A stretch of DNA of 48,606 nucleotides from Moduliflexus sp964602655 (GCA_964602655.1 CAZRSF010000047.1:1-48606); one strand, 5' to 3'. Shown: positions 1 through 9,143, counted from the stretch's first letter. The notes: generated by a model from the sequence alone, not told the origin. Program-made: numbers and translations.

Positions 1-95
1 CAATCTCGCCGGAATCACGGGATGGCTTCGTCGTTGTCACTCCTCGCCATGACAACGTTTGGCGAGAAGATAACAGCCCTGCTCCCAGGAGGGAG
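1..95. repeat. Intergenic REP-like repeat fragments
   Basis: No gene is visible at the window edge. Bases 32-39 and 50-57 form an 8-bp inverted repeat around a CTCCTCGCCA loop, inside a sequence resembling the widespread GCGAGGAG-type intergenic repeat. Bases 72-95 (AACAGCCCTGCTCCCAGGAGGG) share their layout and most bases with the right arm of the 247-bp element at 9144-9390, so they are probably a remnant of that family. Confidence 0.45.
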
Positions 96-127
96 TTTGC
101 GGTCATCAGATCGAATCTGCTGCATAA

Positions 128-433
128 TTATGAATTATTGATAATGACAAGATAGCGCAGCGGCGCGGCGCTGGAATTCATGATACAATGCGGTTTCGAG
201 GCGTTCAGCAGCAACGTTTCGTTTGTTCCGACGGTCAACGCTTCGCCTTCGACTTCGATCATCGCCTCGCCTGCCAACACATAAAACGCTTCCGCGCCCT
301 CATGCGTATGCGGGTCATGCGAGCGCATTCCCGGCGCAAGCTCCGAGACGTGCAGTCGGAATTTCTGCCAATCCACATCATTATCCAGCAGGCACCGCGC
401 GATGCCTTTGGTCTGTTGTAACGAAAATCCCAT
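128..433 (-). CDS. Small cupin-domain protein
   Basis: This 101-residue single-domain cupin carries the metal-binding pattern of motif 1 (DPHTHEGAEAFYVLAGE, about residues 40-56: two His and a Glu) and motif 2 near residues 80-84 (ASKPHCI). Such proteins bind a metal in a beta-barrel and act as small isomerases, dioxygenases or sugar/ligand sensors; the substrate cannot be read from sequence. The ATG at 433 is preceded by AAAAGGA at a good distance, which supports the start. It is followed by a palindrome (466-489, upstream on this strand) and is not tightly linked to the dehydrogenase gene. A second, dissimilar small cupin lies at 6293-6607. Confidence 0.82.
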   Translation of the reverse strand: MGFSLQQTKGIARCLLDNDVDWQKFRLHVSELAPGMRSHDPHTHEGAEAFYVLAGEAMIEVEGEALTVGTNETLLLNASKPHCIMNSSAAPLRYLVIINNS

Positions 434-465
434 GGTGAATCCTTTTATGGCAATGCTTCGTTCGT

Positions 466-489
466 AGGGGCGTTCAATTGAACGCCCCT
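466..489. repeat. 24-bp perfect palindrome
   Basis: AGGGGCGTTCAATTGAACGC followed by CCCT reads identically on both strands. It lies between the cupin start and the alcohol dehydrogenase stop on the minus strand. It could fold as a hairpin at the dehydrogenase 3' end, but no T-run follows, so a repeat element is the safer call. Confidence 0.7.
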
Positions 490-505
490 GGCATTCAACC
501 TGATG

Positions 506-1669
506 TTATCGCGCTAATTTCAGGATATTGACGACATCGTCCTTGAAGAGTTTTTTGAAATTGCCGACCGCGCCTTTTTCCGTGCATTTGGAGGCCATTT
601 CTTCCAGACGGTCATCAGGCACGCCGAGTTCCTTCAAATTGACCGGCAGCCCCACGCCATGATAGAAGCCTTTCATCCGCGCAATCGCCTCCCGCGCGGC
701 GTCTTCCGGGAATTCGTATTCCGGCTCGATGTCGAACACGCGATAGCCGAATTGCACGAACCGCTGCACATTTTCTTTATAGACATAGGTCATCCACGCC
801 GGGAAGACGGTCGCCAGCCCCGCGCCGTGCGCCACGTCGTAAATGCCGCTGAGTTCGTGTTCAATCGAATGTGACGCCCAGTCGCCGATTCTGCCGGTGG
901 AGAGCAAGTCGTTATGCGCCACTGTACCAGCCCACAGGATTTCCGCGCGCGCGTCGTAATTGTTCGGGTCGCGCCAGAGAATGTGAGCGTTACGGATGAC
1001 GGTTTTCAACGTCGCTTCAATCATCCGATCCGTAAAATCTACGTGATCCACCTGCGTGAAATAGCGTTCCATCAGATGCGCGGTAATATCGGAAATCCCG
1101 ACCATCGTTTGCTCAAGCGTCAGGCTCAGGGTAAATTCCGGGTTCAGAATCGCGAATTTCGGGCGAATCAGGTCAGTGCCGATGTCGCGTTTATACCAGC
1201 CGTCTTCGTTGGTCACAACCGATGACGGACTGGCTTCGCTTCCGGCGGCGGGAATCGTCAGCACCACGCCGAGCGGCAGGGCTTCGGCAATCACGGCCTT
1301 CTTGTCGAAAAAGTCCCAGACATCGCCACTGTACGGCACGCCGACCGCAATCGCTTTGGCGGAATCAATCGCGCTGCCGCCGCCGACGGCGAGAATAAAA
1401 TCGATCTGTTCTTTGCGGCAGAGTTCGATGCCTTTCCGCACAAGACTCAAACGCGGATTCGGCTGCGCTCCTGGCAATTCGACGAATTCGACGCCCGCCT
1501 GTTTCAGCGACGCGCATACCTTGTCATATAACCCGATTTTTTTGATGCTGCCGCCGCCATAATGCAGCAATACTTTGTTGGCGTAGGCTTTGGTTTCTGT
1601 TCCGACGGTCTGCTCGGTGTCCTTGCCGAAAATCACTTTTGTCGGCTGCTGATATACAAAATTCATCAT
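506..1669 (-). CDS. Iron-containing alcohol dehydrogenase (BdhA/YqhD type)
   Basis: The 387-residue length matches the group III Fe-dependent alcohol dehydrogenases, which reduce aldehydes with NAD(P)H in the cytoplasm. The nucleotide-binding loop GGGSAIDSAKAI is near residues 96-107. Metal ligands are visible as the Asp and His of ISDITAHL and the two His of WASHSIEHELSG...DVAHGAG further on. The opening (NFVYQQPTKVIFGKD) is typical of butanol dehydrogenases and YqhD. Two ATG codons lie back to back (1669 and 1666) behind GGAGGG, and the first has the better spacing. It appears to be a single-gene unit, with 195 bp separating it from the response regulator start region. Whether it serves fermentation or aldehyde detoxification cannot be decided. 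Confidence 0.93.
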   Translation of the reverse strand: MMNFVYQQPTKVIFGKDTEQTVGTETKAYANKVLLHYGGGSIKKIGLYDKVCASLKQAGVEFVELPGAQPNPRLSLVRKGIELCRKEQIDFILAVGGGSAIDSAKAIAVGVPYSGDVWDFFDKKAVIAEALPLGVVLTIPAAGSEASPSSVVTNEDGWYKRDIGTDLIRPKFAILNPEFTLSLTLEQTMVGISDITAHLMERYFTQVDHVDFTDRMIEATLKTVIRNAHILWRDPNNYDARAEILWAGTVAHNDLLSTGRIGDWASHSIEHELSGIYDVAHGAGLATVFPAWMTYVYKENVQRFVQFGYRVFDIEPEYEFPEDAAREAIARMKGFYHGVGLPVNLKELGVPDDRLEEMASKCTEKGAVGNFKKLFKDDVVNILKLAR

Positions 1670-1864
1670 AATGTTTCCCTCCCGATACGTATTGAGTGTG
1701 CCTGACTGGTGAGATGAAACGACAGAACTTCATGTAATCAGGGGTGATCGCGGTTGCGCCCCTTTTCACCTGCATCCTTGTCAAAGAATATGATCCTGCC
1801 TGCATTTGGTCAAGAAGAAACGATCATCTTTGAATGTTAGCCGTATTGTCAGCATGAAAGAAGG

Positions 1865-3235
1865 CTAATCTTTCAAATGATATTTCTGGATGCGGTATTG
1901 AAGCGTTTTGTAGCTGAGGCCGAGGAGTTCTGAGGCTTTCTTGATGCTCCAATTGGTCTTTTTCAGGGCGGACTCAATCAAATCGCGCTCAAGCTGATCC
2001 AGCGAAATTCCGTTTTCGGGGATATCGAATTCCATCGGATTGACGGGCGTCTGCGGCGATGCGGATTCGTGCAATTTTTCCGGCAGCGCGTCCATTTCAA
2101 TCGTGTCATGATCCGCGAGAATCACGCTGCGTTCGATCACGGATTCCAATTCGCGCACATTTCCGTCCCAACGATAATCAAGAAAACGTTTCATCACGTT
2201 GGAGGCGATCCGCTTGATCTGCTTGCCATGTTTGGCGTTGAATTTTTCCAAAAAATGCGCGGCGAGGGAAGGAATATCGTCTTTTCTGGCTCTGAGCGGC
2301 GGCAGGAAGATCGGCACGACATTGAGGCGATAATACAAATCCTGACGAAAACCGCCTTCTTTCACCTCTTCTTCCAGATTTTTATTGGTAGCGGTCAACA
2401 GGCGCACGTTGACTTTAATCGTTTTCGTGCCGCCGACGCGCTGAAATTCCCCTTCTTGCAGCACGCGCAGCAGCTTGGCCTGCAAGGTGATGTCGAGATC
2501 GCCGATTTCATCGAGGAACAGCGTCCCGGCGTCGGCTTCTTCGAATAACCCTTTTTTCTGCGCGTTCGCGCCGGTGAACGCCCCTTTTTCGTAGCCGAAC
2601 ATCTCGCTTTCCAGCAGCGTGTCAGGGATCGCGGCGCAGTTTACCGCTAAAAAGCGTTGATTCCGGCGTTTGCTGTGGGAATGCAGTGCGCGCGCAATCA
2701 GTTCCTTGCCCGTGCCGCTTTCGCCGTAAATAATGACCGTAGATTCGCTGGGCGCGATCTTGTCCACCATCTTGAACACGTCCTGCATCTGCGGCGAATG
2801 GCCGATGATGTTGTGGAATTCGAAGCGCTCTTGCAATTCGCGGCGCAGCGAGCGGTTTTCGTCGGCAAGCTGTTTGCGGCTCAGGGCGCGTTCCACGACG
2901 AGCGTCAGTTGCTCCTTGCCGAGCGGTTTGGCGAGATAATCATACGCCCCTTTTTTCACGGCGTCCACCGCCGATTCGAGTGAGCCGTAGGCCGTAATCA
3001 CGACGACCACGATCTCCGGATCGAACGCTTTGATCTGCTGAAGCAGTTCCACGCCATCCATGCCCGGCATCCGCAAATCGCTCAACACGACATCCACCGG
3101 CGAGGTTCGGATGTACGCTAACGCCTCGGCGGCGTTCCCTAACGCCGTCACGTCATAGCCCCGGTCTTCCAAAATATCGCGCACAATATCGCGCTGAATC
3201 GCTTCGTCGTCAACAATCAGAATTTTTCCGTTCAT
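1865..3235 (-). CDS. Sigma-54-dependent response regulator (NtrC/ZraR type)
   Basis: The protein has an N-terminal receiver domain (ILIVDDE; phospho-acceptor Asp in DVVLSDLRMPG), an AAA+ domain with Walker A GESGTGKE and the sigma-54-contacting loop GAFTGA, and a C-terminal Fis-type helix-turn-helix (SIKKASELLGLSYKTLQYRI). It should activate sigma-54 promoters when phosphorylated by the histidine kinase encoded just upstream. The ATG at 3235 (MNGKILIVDDE, 456 aa) places the receiver fold at the N-terminus. A GTG at 3253 also in frame would start inside the palindrome 3246-3276 and is less likely. The HtrA/kinase/regulator order suggests envelope-stress signalling; this is an inference from gene order. 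Confidence 0.95.
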   Translation of the reverse strand: MNGKILIVDDEAIQRDIVRDILEDRGYDVTALGNAAEALAYIRTSPVDVVLSDLRMPGMDGVELLQQIKAFDPEIVVVVITAYGSLESAVDAVKKGAYDYLAKPLGKEQLTLVVERALSRKQLADENRSLRRELQERFEFHNIIGHSPQMQDVFKMVDKIAPSESTVIIYGESGTGKELIARALHSHSKRRNQRFLAVNCAAIPDTLLESEMFGYEKGAFTGANAQKKGLFEEADAGTLFLDEIGDLDITLQAKLLRVLQEGEFQRVGGTKTIKVNVRLLTATNKNLEEEVKEGGFRQDLYYRLNVVPIFLPPLRARKDDIPSLAAHFLEKFNAKHGKQIKRIASNVMKRFLDYRWDGNVRELESVIERSVILADHDTIEMDALPEKLHESASPQTPVNPMEFDIPENGISLDQLERDLIESALKKTNWSIKKASELLGLSYKTLQYRIQKYHLKD

Positions 3236-3245
3236 ATTGAAGAGA

Positions 3246-3276
3246 GACCTCACAGGTTTTAAAAACCTGTGAGGTC
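3246..3276. repeat. Class A palindrome at kinase/regulator junction
   Basis: Two 15-bp perfectly complementary arms (GACCTCACAGGTTTT and its complement) surround one base. The element fills the gap between the histidine kinase stop at 3279 and the regulator start at 3235. Its outer arm places GAGG 12 nt upstream of the regulator ATG. The same family, with different arm bases, occurs at 4736, 10833, 18282, 19985 and 48570. Confidence 0.85.
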
Positions 3277-3278
3277 TT

Positions 3279-4727
3279 TTATCGCCGTTCTTCCGGCATC
3301 GGGAGCATCAACGTCATGGTCGTGCCGCGCCCTTCTTCGCTTTCCACGCGAATCTGGCCGCCATGATCTTCGATAACGCGGTTCACGATAGACAGTCCTA
3401 AACCTGTCCCTTCTTGTTTGGTCGTGAAATAAGGTTGAAAAATATTTTCGCGATGTTCTTGCGGAATGCCGGGGCCGGTATCCGTGAACGCGATTTCACA
3501 GAATCGGGCAGCGTTTTTTGCGGCATTTTCTGCCGGTTTCGCTTGAATCGTCAGCCGACCACCTTGCTCCATCGCCTGAATCGCGTTCAGTGTCACATTC
3601 ATGCACGCGGTTTTCAATAAGCCTTCATCGCCTGACATCATGAGGTTTTCAGGCACTACGCTCACCGCGCACTCGACCTGATGTTGCGCGGCCTGACTGC
3701 CTAACAATTGCATGATCTGCTGCAAAAATGGCGCGACTTGAATCGGATGGATGTCCGGATGCAGCGGGCGCGAGACCTGTAAAAAATCGGTGACCAATTT
3801 ATTGAGCCGCTGCAATTCGGTTTTGATATTGACAACATAGGTGTCGAAGCGCTGCCGATCTTTGTCTTCAACAGGCGAAAAGCGGTCCCGCAGATGGTCA
3901 ATAATCAGGTTGATGGAATTGAGCGGATTTCGAATTTCATGCGCCAAGCGCGCGCCGAGTTCGCCGAGCGCGGCCATCCGTTCCGACCGATTGACGCGCT
4001 GTTCTAACGCCTTGTGTTCGCGCAGCTTTTCAGTCATTTCATTGAACCCGGAAATCAAGGTTCGCAATTCTCCGCTGCTTCGCGGCGCGGCAATCGTGGT
4101 GTCGAAATTGCCGTCTGCGACCGATTTCGAAGCCGACACCAGCATATCAACCGGTTTGGTAAAACGATTGACGAGCACAATTGCCGACAGCGTCCCGCCG
4201 ATAAAAATGCCGATAATCCAGAGCATATTGGAATATTGCGCTTTTTTGATCAGATATTCCAGATCGTTCATCACCAGCACGACGTTGATATAACCTCGTT
4301 TGAAGCCGTTTTCATACACTGGAATCGTCACGTCGTAGGTGTTCAAATACGTTTTCAGCAGCGTATCCCAGAACGACGTTTTCGGATTGCGCACCCGGCG
4401 TTCTTTGAGTTCTTCCAATGATAAACCGACATCTTCCTGAAGGGAACTGGCAATGACTTTGGAGGACAAATCCAGCAGCGAAATCTGGGCGACGCGCCCC
4501 GGCTGGCCTAATCGCACCGACAGCGTTCGCTGAATCGTGGCGTCGAGATTCATCGTCATCAATTGCTGAATTTCCAGCACATTGCCGACATTTTCGACCG
4601 ACTTGACATGCTCCACCACCTGCTGAAGCAATTCGGCTTTACTCCGGTCGAAAATGACGTAGGAGACGACGACCGTCGCGCCAAGAATGGCGACCATCAG
4701 GGCGATCAGTTTGGTTTTCAGGGACAT
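3279..4727 (-). CDS. Membrane sensor histidine kinase with HAMP domain
   Basis: The 482-residue protein has an N-terminal membrane helix (about 7-25), a periplasmic sensing region of about 140 residues, a second helix (about 168-188), a HAMP linker (NRFTKPVDMLVSAS), a HisKA dimerisation helix with phosphorylatable His in LAHEIRNPLNS, and an HATPase domain with the N box (NVTLNAIQAM), G1 box DTGPGIP and G2 box GTGLGLSI. It resembles the ZraS/NtrB-like kinases that partner sigma-54 regulators. It is co-directional with, and upstream of, the response regulator gene and downstream of the HtrA gene, so a three-gene operon is likely. The periplasmic domain is not one I can name, so the signal is unknown. 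Confidence 0.94.
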   Translation of the reverse strand: MSLKTKLIALMVAILGATVVVSYVIFDRSKAELLQQVVEHVKSVENVGNVLEIQQLMTMNLDATIQRTLSVRLGQPGRVAQISLLDLSSKVIASSLQEDVGLSLEELKERRVRNPKTSFWDTLLKTYLNTYDVTIPVYENGFKRGYINVVLVMNDLEYLIKKAQYSNMLWIIGIFIGGTLSAIVLVNRFTKPVDMLVSASKSVADGNFDTTIAAPRSSGELRTLISGFNEMTEKLREHKALEQRVNRSERMAALGELGARLAHEIRNPLNSINLIIDHLRDRFSPVEDKDRQRFDTYVVNIKTELQRLNKLVTDFLQVSRPLHPDIHPIQVAPFLQQIMQLLGSQAAQHQVECAVSVVPENLMMSGDEGLLKTACMNVTLNAIQAMEQGGRLTIQAKPAENAAKNAARFCEIAFTDTGPGIPQEHRENIFQPYFTTKQEGTGLGLSIVNRVIEDHGGQIRVESEEGRGTTMTLMLPMPEERR

Positions 4728-4735
4728 AAAACACC

Positions 4736-4768
4736 AACCCTGCCAGGGTTTCGAACCCTGGCAGGGTT
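4736..4768. repeat. Class B palindrome at HtrA/kinase junction
   Basis: Arms AACCCTGCCAGGGTT and its exact complement surround a 3-base centre. It occupies most of the 46-nt gap between the HtrA stop and the kinase start on the minus strand. The identical 29-base core recurs at 10833-10865 and 48570-48602. Confidence 0.85.
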
Positions 4769-4773
4769 ATTCT

Positions 4774-6243
4774 TTACTCAGCGCTGACCACCACGTAACT
4801 GGTGTTTTCGCCGCGCCGGATCAGGGTCAGAAAACTTTTTTCCTCGCCCATCGCTTTCATCGCCTTATTGTAATCGGCCAGCGATTCAATCGGCGTTTTG
4901 TTGAGTTCTTTGATCAAATCGCCGCGCCGCAATCCGGCTTCAGCCGCCGGGCTGTTGGCGTCAATATTGGAAATGATCACGCCCTTTTCATCTTCATAGC
5001 CAAGCTGAGCGGCGATCTCTTTCGTCAATTCCTGCACGCTCAAGCCGAATTTTTCAACGGTCGCTTCATCCGGCGTTTCGGCCTTGCTGGCTTGCGCTTC
5101 ATTGCCTGCCTGTTCGGCGATTTTTACCTGAATCGTCTTTTTCTTGCCGTCTCGATACAGCACCACGTCCGCCTTTTTCCCGACTTCCGTCACTGCGACG
5201 ATATTTTTCAGCGTATTCGGACCGTCAACCGGTTGGCCGTCGAATTCCACGATGACGTCGCCGCGCTGAATGCCGAATTCTTCCGCCGGGCCGCCTTTCA
5301 GCACATCGCCGACCAGCGTGCCGGTCGTGCCTTCCGGCAGGTTGAACTGCTTCACGATTTCCGGCGTAATCGTTTGAATCATGACGCCGAGCCAGCCTCG
5401 AATCACTTTGCCGTTCGCGATCAGGCTTTCCTGTACGCTTTTCGCCATATTGATCGGAATCGCGAAACCGATGCCCTGATATCCGCCGCTGCGGCTGAAA
5501 ATCGCGGTGTTGACGCCGATCACTTCGCCGTTGATATTCACGAGCGGCCCGCCGCTGTTGCCAGGGTTAATCGCGGCGTCGGTCTGGATGAAATCTTCAT
5601 AGTCATTGATACCGATATTCGAGCGGCCTTCCGCGCTGATAATCCCGGCGGTCACGGTTTGCGACAAGCCGAACGGCGTCCCGATGGCGACGACCCAGTC
5701 ACCGACTTCGAGCGTCTCGGAATCGCCGAGTCTGGCAATCGGCAGATTGTCGGCGTTGATTTTAATCACAGCCACATCGCTTTTCGGGTCTGTTCCAACG
5801 ATTTCTGCCGGGAATTCGCGCTTATCCGATAACGTGACCGTAATTTTATCGGCATTGGCGATGACATGGTTATTTGTAAGAATATAGCCCTCTTTGCTGG
5901 TGATGACGCCTGAGCCTAAGCCTTCTTGTTTATATTCGCGCCCTTCGGGTTGTTGTCCTGGCATCTCTCCGAAAAAGCGGCGCATGAAATCGTCGCCGAA
6001 AAATTCCCGGAACTGTTCTTGCGACGGCGCATTCGACGAACTCTTGACGGTTTGTTCCGTCCCGATAAATACCACCGCCGGGCCGACTTCTTTGGCAATT
6101 TCGCGGAACGCTTGACTCAAATCTTGCAGTTTCGCCGTCGCTTCCGCATTTGCCTGAATGGCGGGCATCGCAAAGAACAGCGCGCATACCGCAGTTGTTA
6201 TGGATAACGTCTGTGAAAAACCTTGTTTTGTTCTTCGTCTCAT
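4774..6243 (-). CDS. degP: DegP/HtrA-family periplasmic serine protease
   Basis: A signal peptide (MRRRTKQGF, hydrophobic stretch, cleavage near IQANA) leads into a trypsin-like domain with the catalytic triad visible as His in LTNNHVI, Asp in KSDVAVIKI and Ser in NPGNSGGPLV, followed by two PDZ domains (the first around GWLGVMIQTI, the second near the C-terminus around SPAAEAGLRRGDLI). This is the usual DegP/DegQ architecture and length (489 aa) for removing misfolded envelope proteins. A longer reading frame begins at 6300, but GGAGG lies just upstream of 6243 and that codon begins the signal peptide, so 6243 is chosen. Co-orientation with a two-component system separated only by palindromes suggests co-transcription. 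Confidence 0.95.
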   Translation of the reverse strand: MRRRTKQGFSQTLSITTAVCALFFAMPAIQANAEATAKLQDLSQAFREIAKEVGPAVVFIGTEQTVKSSSNAPSQEQFREFFGDDFMRRFFGEMPGQQPEGREYKQEGLGSGVITSKEGYILTNNHVIANADKITVTLSDKREFPAEIVGTDPKSDVAVIKINADNLPIARLGDSETLEVGDWVVAIGTPFGLSQTVTAGIISAEGRSNIGINDYEDFIQTDAAINPGNSGGPLVNINGEVIGVNTAIFSRSGGYQGIGFAIPINMAKSVQESLIANGKVIRGWLGVMIQTITPEIVKQFNLPEGTTGTLVGDVLKGGPAEEFGIQRGDVIVEFDGQPVDGPNTLKNIVAVTEVGKKADVVLYRDGKKKTIQVKIAEQAGNEAQASKAETPDEATVEKFGLSVQELTKEIAAQLGYEDEKGVIISNIDANSPAAEAGLRRGDLIKELNKTPIESLADYNKAMKAMGEEKSFLTLIRRGENTSYVVVSAE

Positions 6244-6292
6244 AATAGAACCTCCACAATCTTTGTTAACTGAAATGTTCTGAAGCTGCCAG

Positions 6293-6607
6293 TCAGACAT
6301 GTTCGATGAAAAACACCAGAACGTTGTCTGTCAGAGCCTTGCCTCTATGTTTATGTTCGCCGCCGTCAGGAATGAAAATGCCGTCGCCAGACTCGTATAG
6401 CAGACGCGCATGTTCATATTCGATTTCCATCCGGCCTTCGATAAGATAACCATAATGCCCTTTTTCACACCAATGCAAGGGCATTTCTTTTGAGTACTCA
6501 ACCAAACGCAAGCGCACATTATTCTGGTCGAGATACTTATGGCGCACGCCTTCAATCGGACATTCCCAATCTATGTGACTGAAGTCCGCCTTATACTGAC
6601 ATGTCAT
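6293..6607 (-). CDS. Small cupin-domain protein with double-His motif
   Basis: This 104-residue cupin has a barrel motif around MPLHWCEKGHYGYLIEGRMEIEY (about residues 42-64) and a second His cluster GGEHKHRGK near residues 82-90. GGAG precedes the ATG at 6607. It lies 49 nt upstream of the HtrA start on the same strand and may be the first gene of that transcript. The C-terminal MSDWQLQ reading frame overlap with the extended HtrA frame is only apparent, because HtrA probably starts at 6243. The ligand is unknown; proteins of this size often act as sugar- or metal-binding accessory factors. Confidence 0.8.
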   Translation of the reverse strand: MTCQYKADFSHIDWECPIEGVRHKYLDQNNVRLRLVEYSKEMPLHWCEKGHYGYLIEGRMEIEYEHARLLYESGDGIFIPDGGEHKHRGKALTDNVLVFFIEHV

Positions 6608-7149
6608 ACACGCTCCATTTCACCGTCTTCCCGGTAGGAGGCTCTTGAAAGTCTCTCCTGGTCAGTCTGCTCATTGTTGCCCTCATGCTCTCACCTATTC
6701 GCTTTCATACAAATACAAAGAATATGCCACCTTCTTATATGGTCAAGATATTATCGGAAAAATTGTTACGCAGAGGGGAAATCAACTTCTGTGGCGGTAT
6801 TTTCAGGCATGGGAATCTGTGATTGCTTTCGAGATGTCAATAATGTTACAATACCCTATATGGGGCATGGCTATATGCAACGGAAATTTAATCTTCTTAT
6901 CCTATTGTTTTTTAAAGAGATCAATTTTATTATCCCTTGAAATGTCATGCCCTATTTCAGGTAGAATCCATTGGATATTTCCCCCTCTTAAAGCATGTGT
7001 AATGACACATAACATTGTGGTCTAAAGAAAGCTGTCAGACACCTTGAAGGTGTCTGACAGCTTTGTCCATAACCTTTTCTGTCAATACACGCAGCCGCTG
7101 CCGAAATTTTCCTTGACGGAAATTGTTGGCGGCGCATTCGAAGATACAC
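6608..7149. other. Gene-free region upstream of alr
   Basis: This region separates divergently transcribed cupin and alr genes. It is AT-richer than its flanks and holds no convincing gene; the plus-strand frames at 6645-7025 and 6674-6940 have no ribosome site, no recognisable fold and unusual composition. The only clear structure is the 37-bp palindrome at 7028-7064. Confidence 0.6.
7028..7064. repeat. 37-bp palindrome (class D)
   Basis: Two perfect 18-bp arms beginning AAAGCTGTCAGACACC surround one G. With such a short centre it would form a cruciform or a tight hairpin. It shares the CTGxCAG-type core with the class A-C elements, but the arm sequence is otherwise different. It lies 86 bp upstream of the alr start. 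Confidence 0.75.
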
Positions 7150-8349
7150 ATGACCGATTTACAGGAGTATTTCACAACATATCATCGCCCGGTCTGGGCG
7201 GAAATTGATTTGGATTGTATCGCCCATAATTTGCAGGAATTTCGCCGCATTCTTCCGGCGCAAACGCAGATGATGGCGGTCGTCAAAGCTGACGCTTACG
7301 GACACGGCGCGTATCAGGTCGCGCAGATGGCGCTGCAATCCGGCGCGTCATGGCTTGGAGTGGCGTTGGTCGAGGAAGGCATCTGCTTACGACGAAAAGG
7401 AATTTCCGCGCCGATTCTGCTGCTCGGCATCTCCGCGCCCGGCACGGAGCAGGCCGTCGTGGAACATGATTTGCGTCCGATGGTTTGTACGCTCGAATCT
7501 GCCCGACGTTTTTCGGAGCGGGGCCAGGCCATGCGAACCACCGTTCGGTTTCATCTCAAACTCGACACCGGCATGGGGCGCGTCGGCGTGCGGCCTGACG
7601 ATCTTCCGGCATTGCTCGACGCGATCCGCGCGCTGCCGAATATCGAGATGGAAGGCGTCTTTACGCATTTTGCCAAAGCGGACGAAACCGACAAAACCTA
7701 TTCCCATCTGCAAATACGCCGCTTTCAGGAATGCCTGACCTCCATTCAAGACGCCGGATTCTCGCCCCGATTGCGGTATCTTGCCAACAGCGCCGGGGCG
7801 ATGGAATTGCCGGACGCTCATGCCGACATGGCGCGGATCGGGATTTCGTTGTACGGCATGTATCCGTCATCCGAGGTTGATCACGCCATCTTGCGCCTGA
7901 AACCGGCGTTGCGCTGGAAAACTCGCATCGCGCATCTCAAAACGCTGCCGACCGGCGAAGCGGTCAGCTATGGCGGTCTGTTCGTGACACAGCGGCCAAC
8001 GGTTGTCGCGACGCTGCCGGTCGGCTATGCGGATGGGTTTCGGCGGCGGCTCTGGAAACAAGATTGGCATGTGCTGGTTCGCGGACAGCGCGCGCCGATT
8101 ATCGGGCGCATCTGCATGGATATGTGCATGATTGACGTGACAGACATTCCGGGGGCGGCGGTCGGCGATGACGTGGTCTTGCTCGGCGCGCAGGGCAATG
8201 ACGCGATTCTGGCGGATGATATGGCTGCCGCGCTTGAGACAATCAATTATGAAATCACTTGCCTCGTCGGCAAACGCGTGCCTCGCATCTATCTCCGGCA
8301 CGGCGAAATCATCAGCATAGTGAGTCTATTAGGCGAGCAAATCGCCTGA
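7150..8349 (+). CDS. alr: Alanine racemase
   Basis: This PLP enzyme converts L- to D-alanine for peptidoglycan. It shows the N-terminal RPVWAEIDLDCIAHNL start of the barrel, the PLP-lysine motif AVVKADAYGHG (Lys about residue 43) and the C-terminal catalytic Tyr region (AVSYGG) with GRICMDMCMIDVT. About 400 residues is slightly longer than usual for Alr, with a normal domain order. The ATG at 7150 is preferred because it places the conserved motif near residue 13. An in-frame TTG at 7123 would add nine residues and cannot be excluded. It is followed by a hairpin with a T-run at 8474-8510, so it is probably monocistronic. Confidence 0.95.
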   Translation: MTDLQEYFTTYHRPVWAEIDLDCIAHNLQEFRRILPAQTQMMAVVKADAYGHGAYQVAQMALQSGASWLGVALVEEGICLRRKGISAPILLLGISAPGTEQAVVEHDLRPMVCTLESARRFSERGQAMRTTVRFHLKLDTGMGRVGVRPDDLPALLDAIRALPNIEMEGVFTHFAKADETDKTYSHLQIRRFQECLTSIQDAGFSPRLRYLANSAGAMELPDAHADMARIGISLYGMYPSSEVDHAILRLKPALRWKTRIAHLKTLPTGEAVSYGGLFVTQRPTVVATLPVGYADGFRRRLWKQDWHVLVRGQRAPIIGRICMDMCMIDVTDIPGAAVGDDVVLLGAQGNDAILADDMAAALETINYEITCLVGKRVPRIYLRHGEIISIVSLLGEQIA

Positions 8350-8473
8350 GCGTCTCGAAGAAGCCGCCAACGTCGGCAATGAGGCGAAATTGCCCCCCAA
8401 TTCACGGAAAAAATTATTTTCTTGACACGGCGGATTTCATCGCATCAAAAGCGGCCTGTCTGATTTATGCCAC

Positions 8474-8510
8474 GCTGTCGCACGGTTCGGAATCGTTCGA
8501 CAGCTTTTTT
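8474..8510 (+). terminator. Probable intrinsic terminator after alr
   Basis: GCTGTCG (8474-8480) pairs with CGACAGC (8498-8504), and six T follow directly. The loop is long (17 nt), although inner bases ACG/CGT can extend the stem. It lies 125 bp after the alr stop and just ahead of the lipoprotein gene. Confidence 0.6.
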
Positions 8511-8545
8511 ATTGCACGAATTTTTCATGAAATCGGGGGGAAATA

Positions 8546-9100
8546 ATGAAAAATCTGCGTCAAATTTTTTCATGCAAAGGCGGAAACAGATCCGCCTCAA
8601 AAATAAGCGGCCTTCTGCTTGCAACTGCGCTGGGTTTCGGCCTGATCATGGGCTGCGATTCGGAAAAATCAAGCGCGCCGACGACGCCGGACATACAATT
8701 GGCTTCAGACGGTTCGCAAGCAACCTGCGTGATCGCCGCCAAAACCGTCCTCGGTTATACCAACTACGAACGATGTTTGCAGGGCATTGCCCCGTTAGCG
8801 CAAAACAGCCTACTCGATGCGGCTGCGCAGGGGCATTCCGATGCGATGGTCAAGCAAAAATTCCTTGATCACACGAACCCATACGCAGGAAGCAGTCCGA
8901 TGGACAGGGTTACGGCAGCCGGTTACGCATGGAGTGTCGTCGGAGAAAATATCGCTCGCGGCCCCAATTCACCGAAAATCGTTGTGGCGTCATGGATGGC
9001 GAGCGACGAACATCGCGCCCATATTTTGAATCCGGCCTTCGTAGATATGGGGATCGGCGTGAATGGCCTCACATGGACGCAAATGTTTGCTGCGCCATGA
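8546..9100 (+). CDS. CAP/SCP-domain lipoprotein (YkwD-like)
   Basis: The N-terminus has a positively charged segment, a hydrophobic helix and lipobox LIMGC (Cys about residue 37), so it should be a lipid-anchored envelope protein. The rest is a CAP (SCP/PR-1) domain: NYERCLQGIAPL, the His-containing AAQGHSDAMVKQKFLDHTNP, GENIARG, and HRAHILNPAFVDMGIGV, which hold the four cavity residues (His, Glu, His, Glu-like) of the family. Bacterial CAP proteins are widespread, and their activity is mostly unknown. A GGGGGG stretch upstream of the ATG serves as ribosome site. The domain ends normally (WTQMF) just before a repeat-rich stretch. Confidence 0.88.
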   Translation: MKNLRQIFSCKGGNRSASKISGLLLATALGFGLIMGCDSEKSSAPTTPDIQLASDGSQATCVIAAKTVLGYTNYERCLQGIAPLAQNSLLDAAAQGHSDAMVKQKFLDHTNPYAGSSPMDRVTAAGYAWSVVGENIARGPNSPKIVVASWMASDEHRAHILNPAFVDMGIGVNGLTWTQMFAAP

Positions 9101-9143
9101 GATCATTGCCGCGTCCTTTCTGCCAGAACGATGACCATGAACT

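Noticed and set aside
4687..5832. 381-residue plus-strand frame opposite the HtrA gene
   Set aside because: It mirrors a clear HtrA coding sequence on the other strand; its Arg/Phe/His-rich composition is that of an antisense shadow. The same holds for the long frames opposite rpiB, yebC, glgC and the WD40 genes.
6645..7025. 126-residue plus-strand reading frame
   Set aside because: No ribosome site, no recognisable fold, improbable composition and a repeat at its end.
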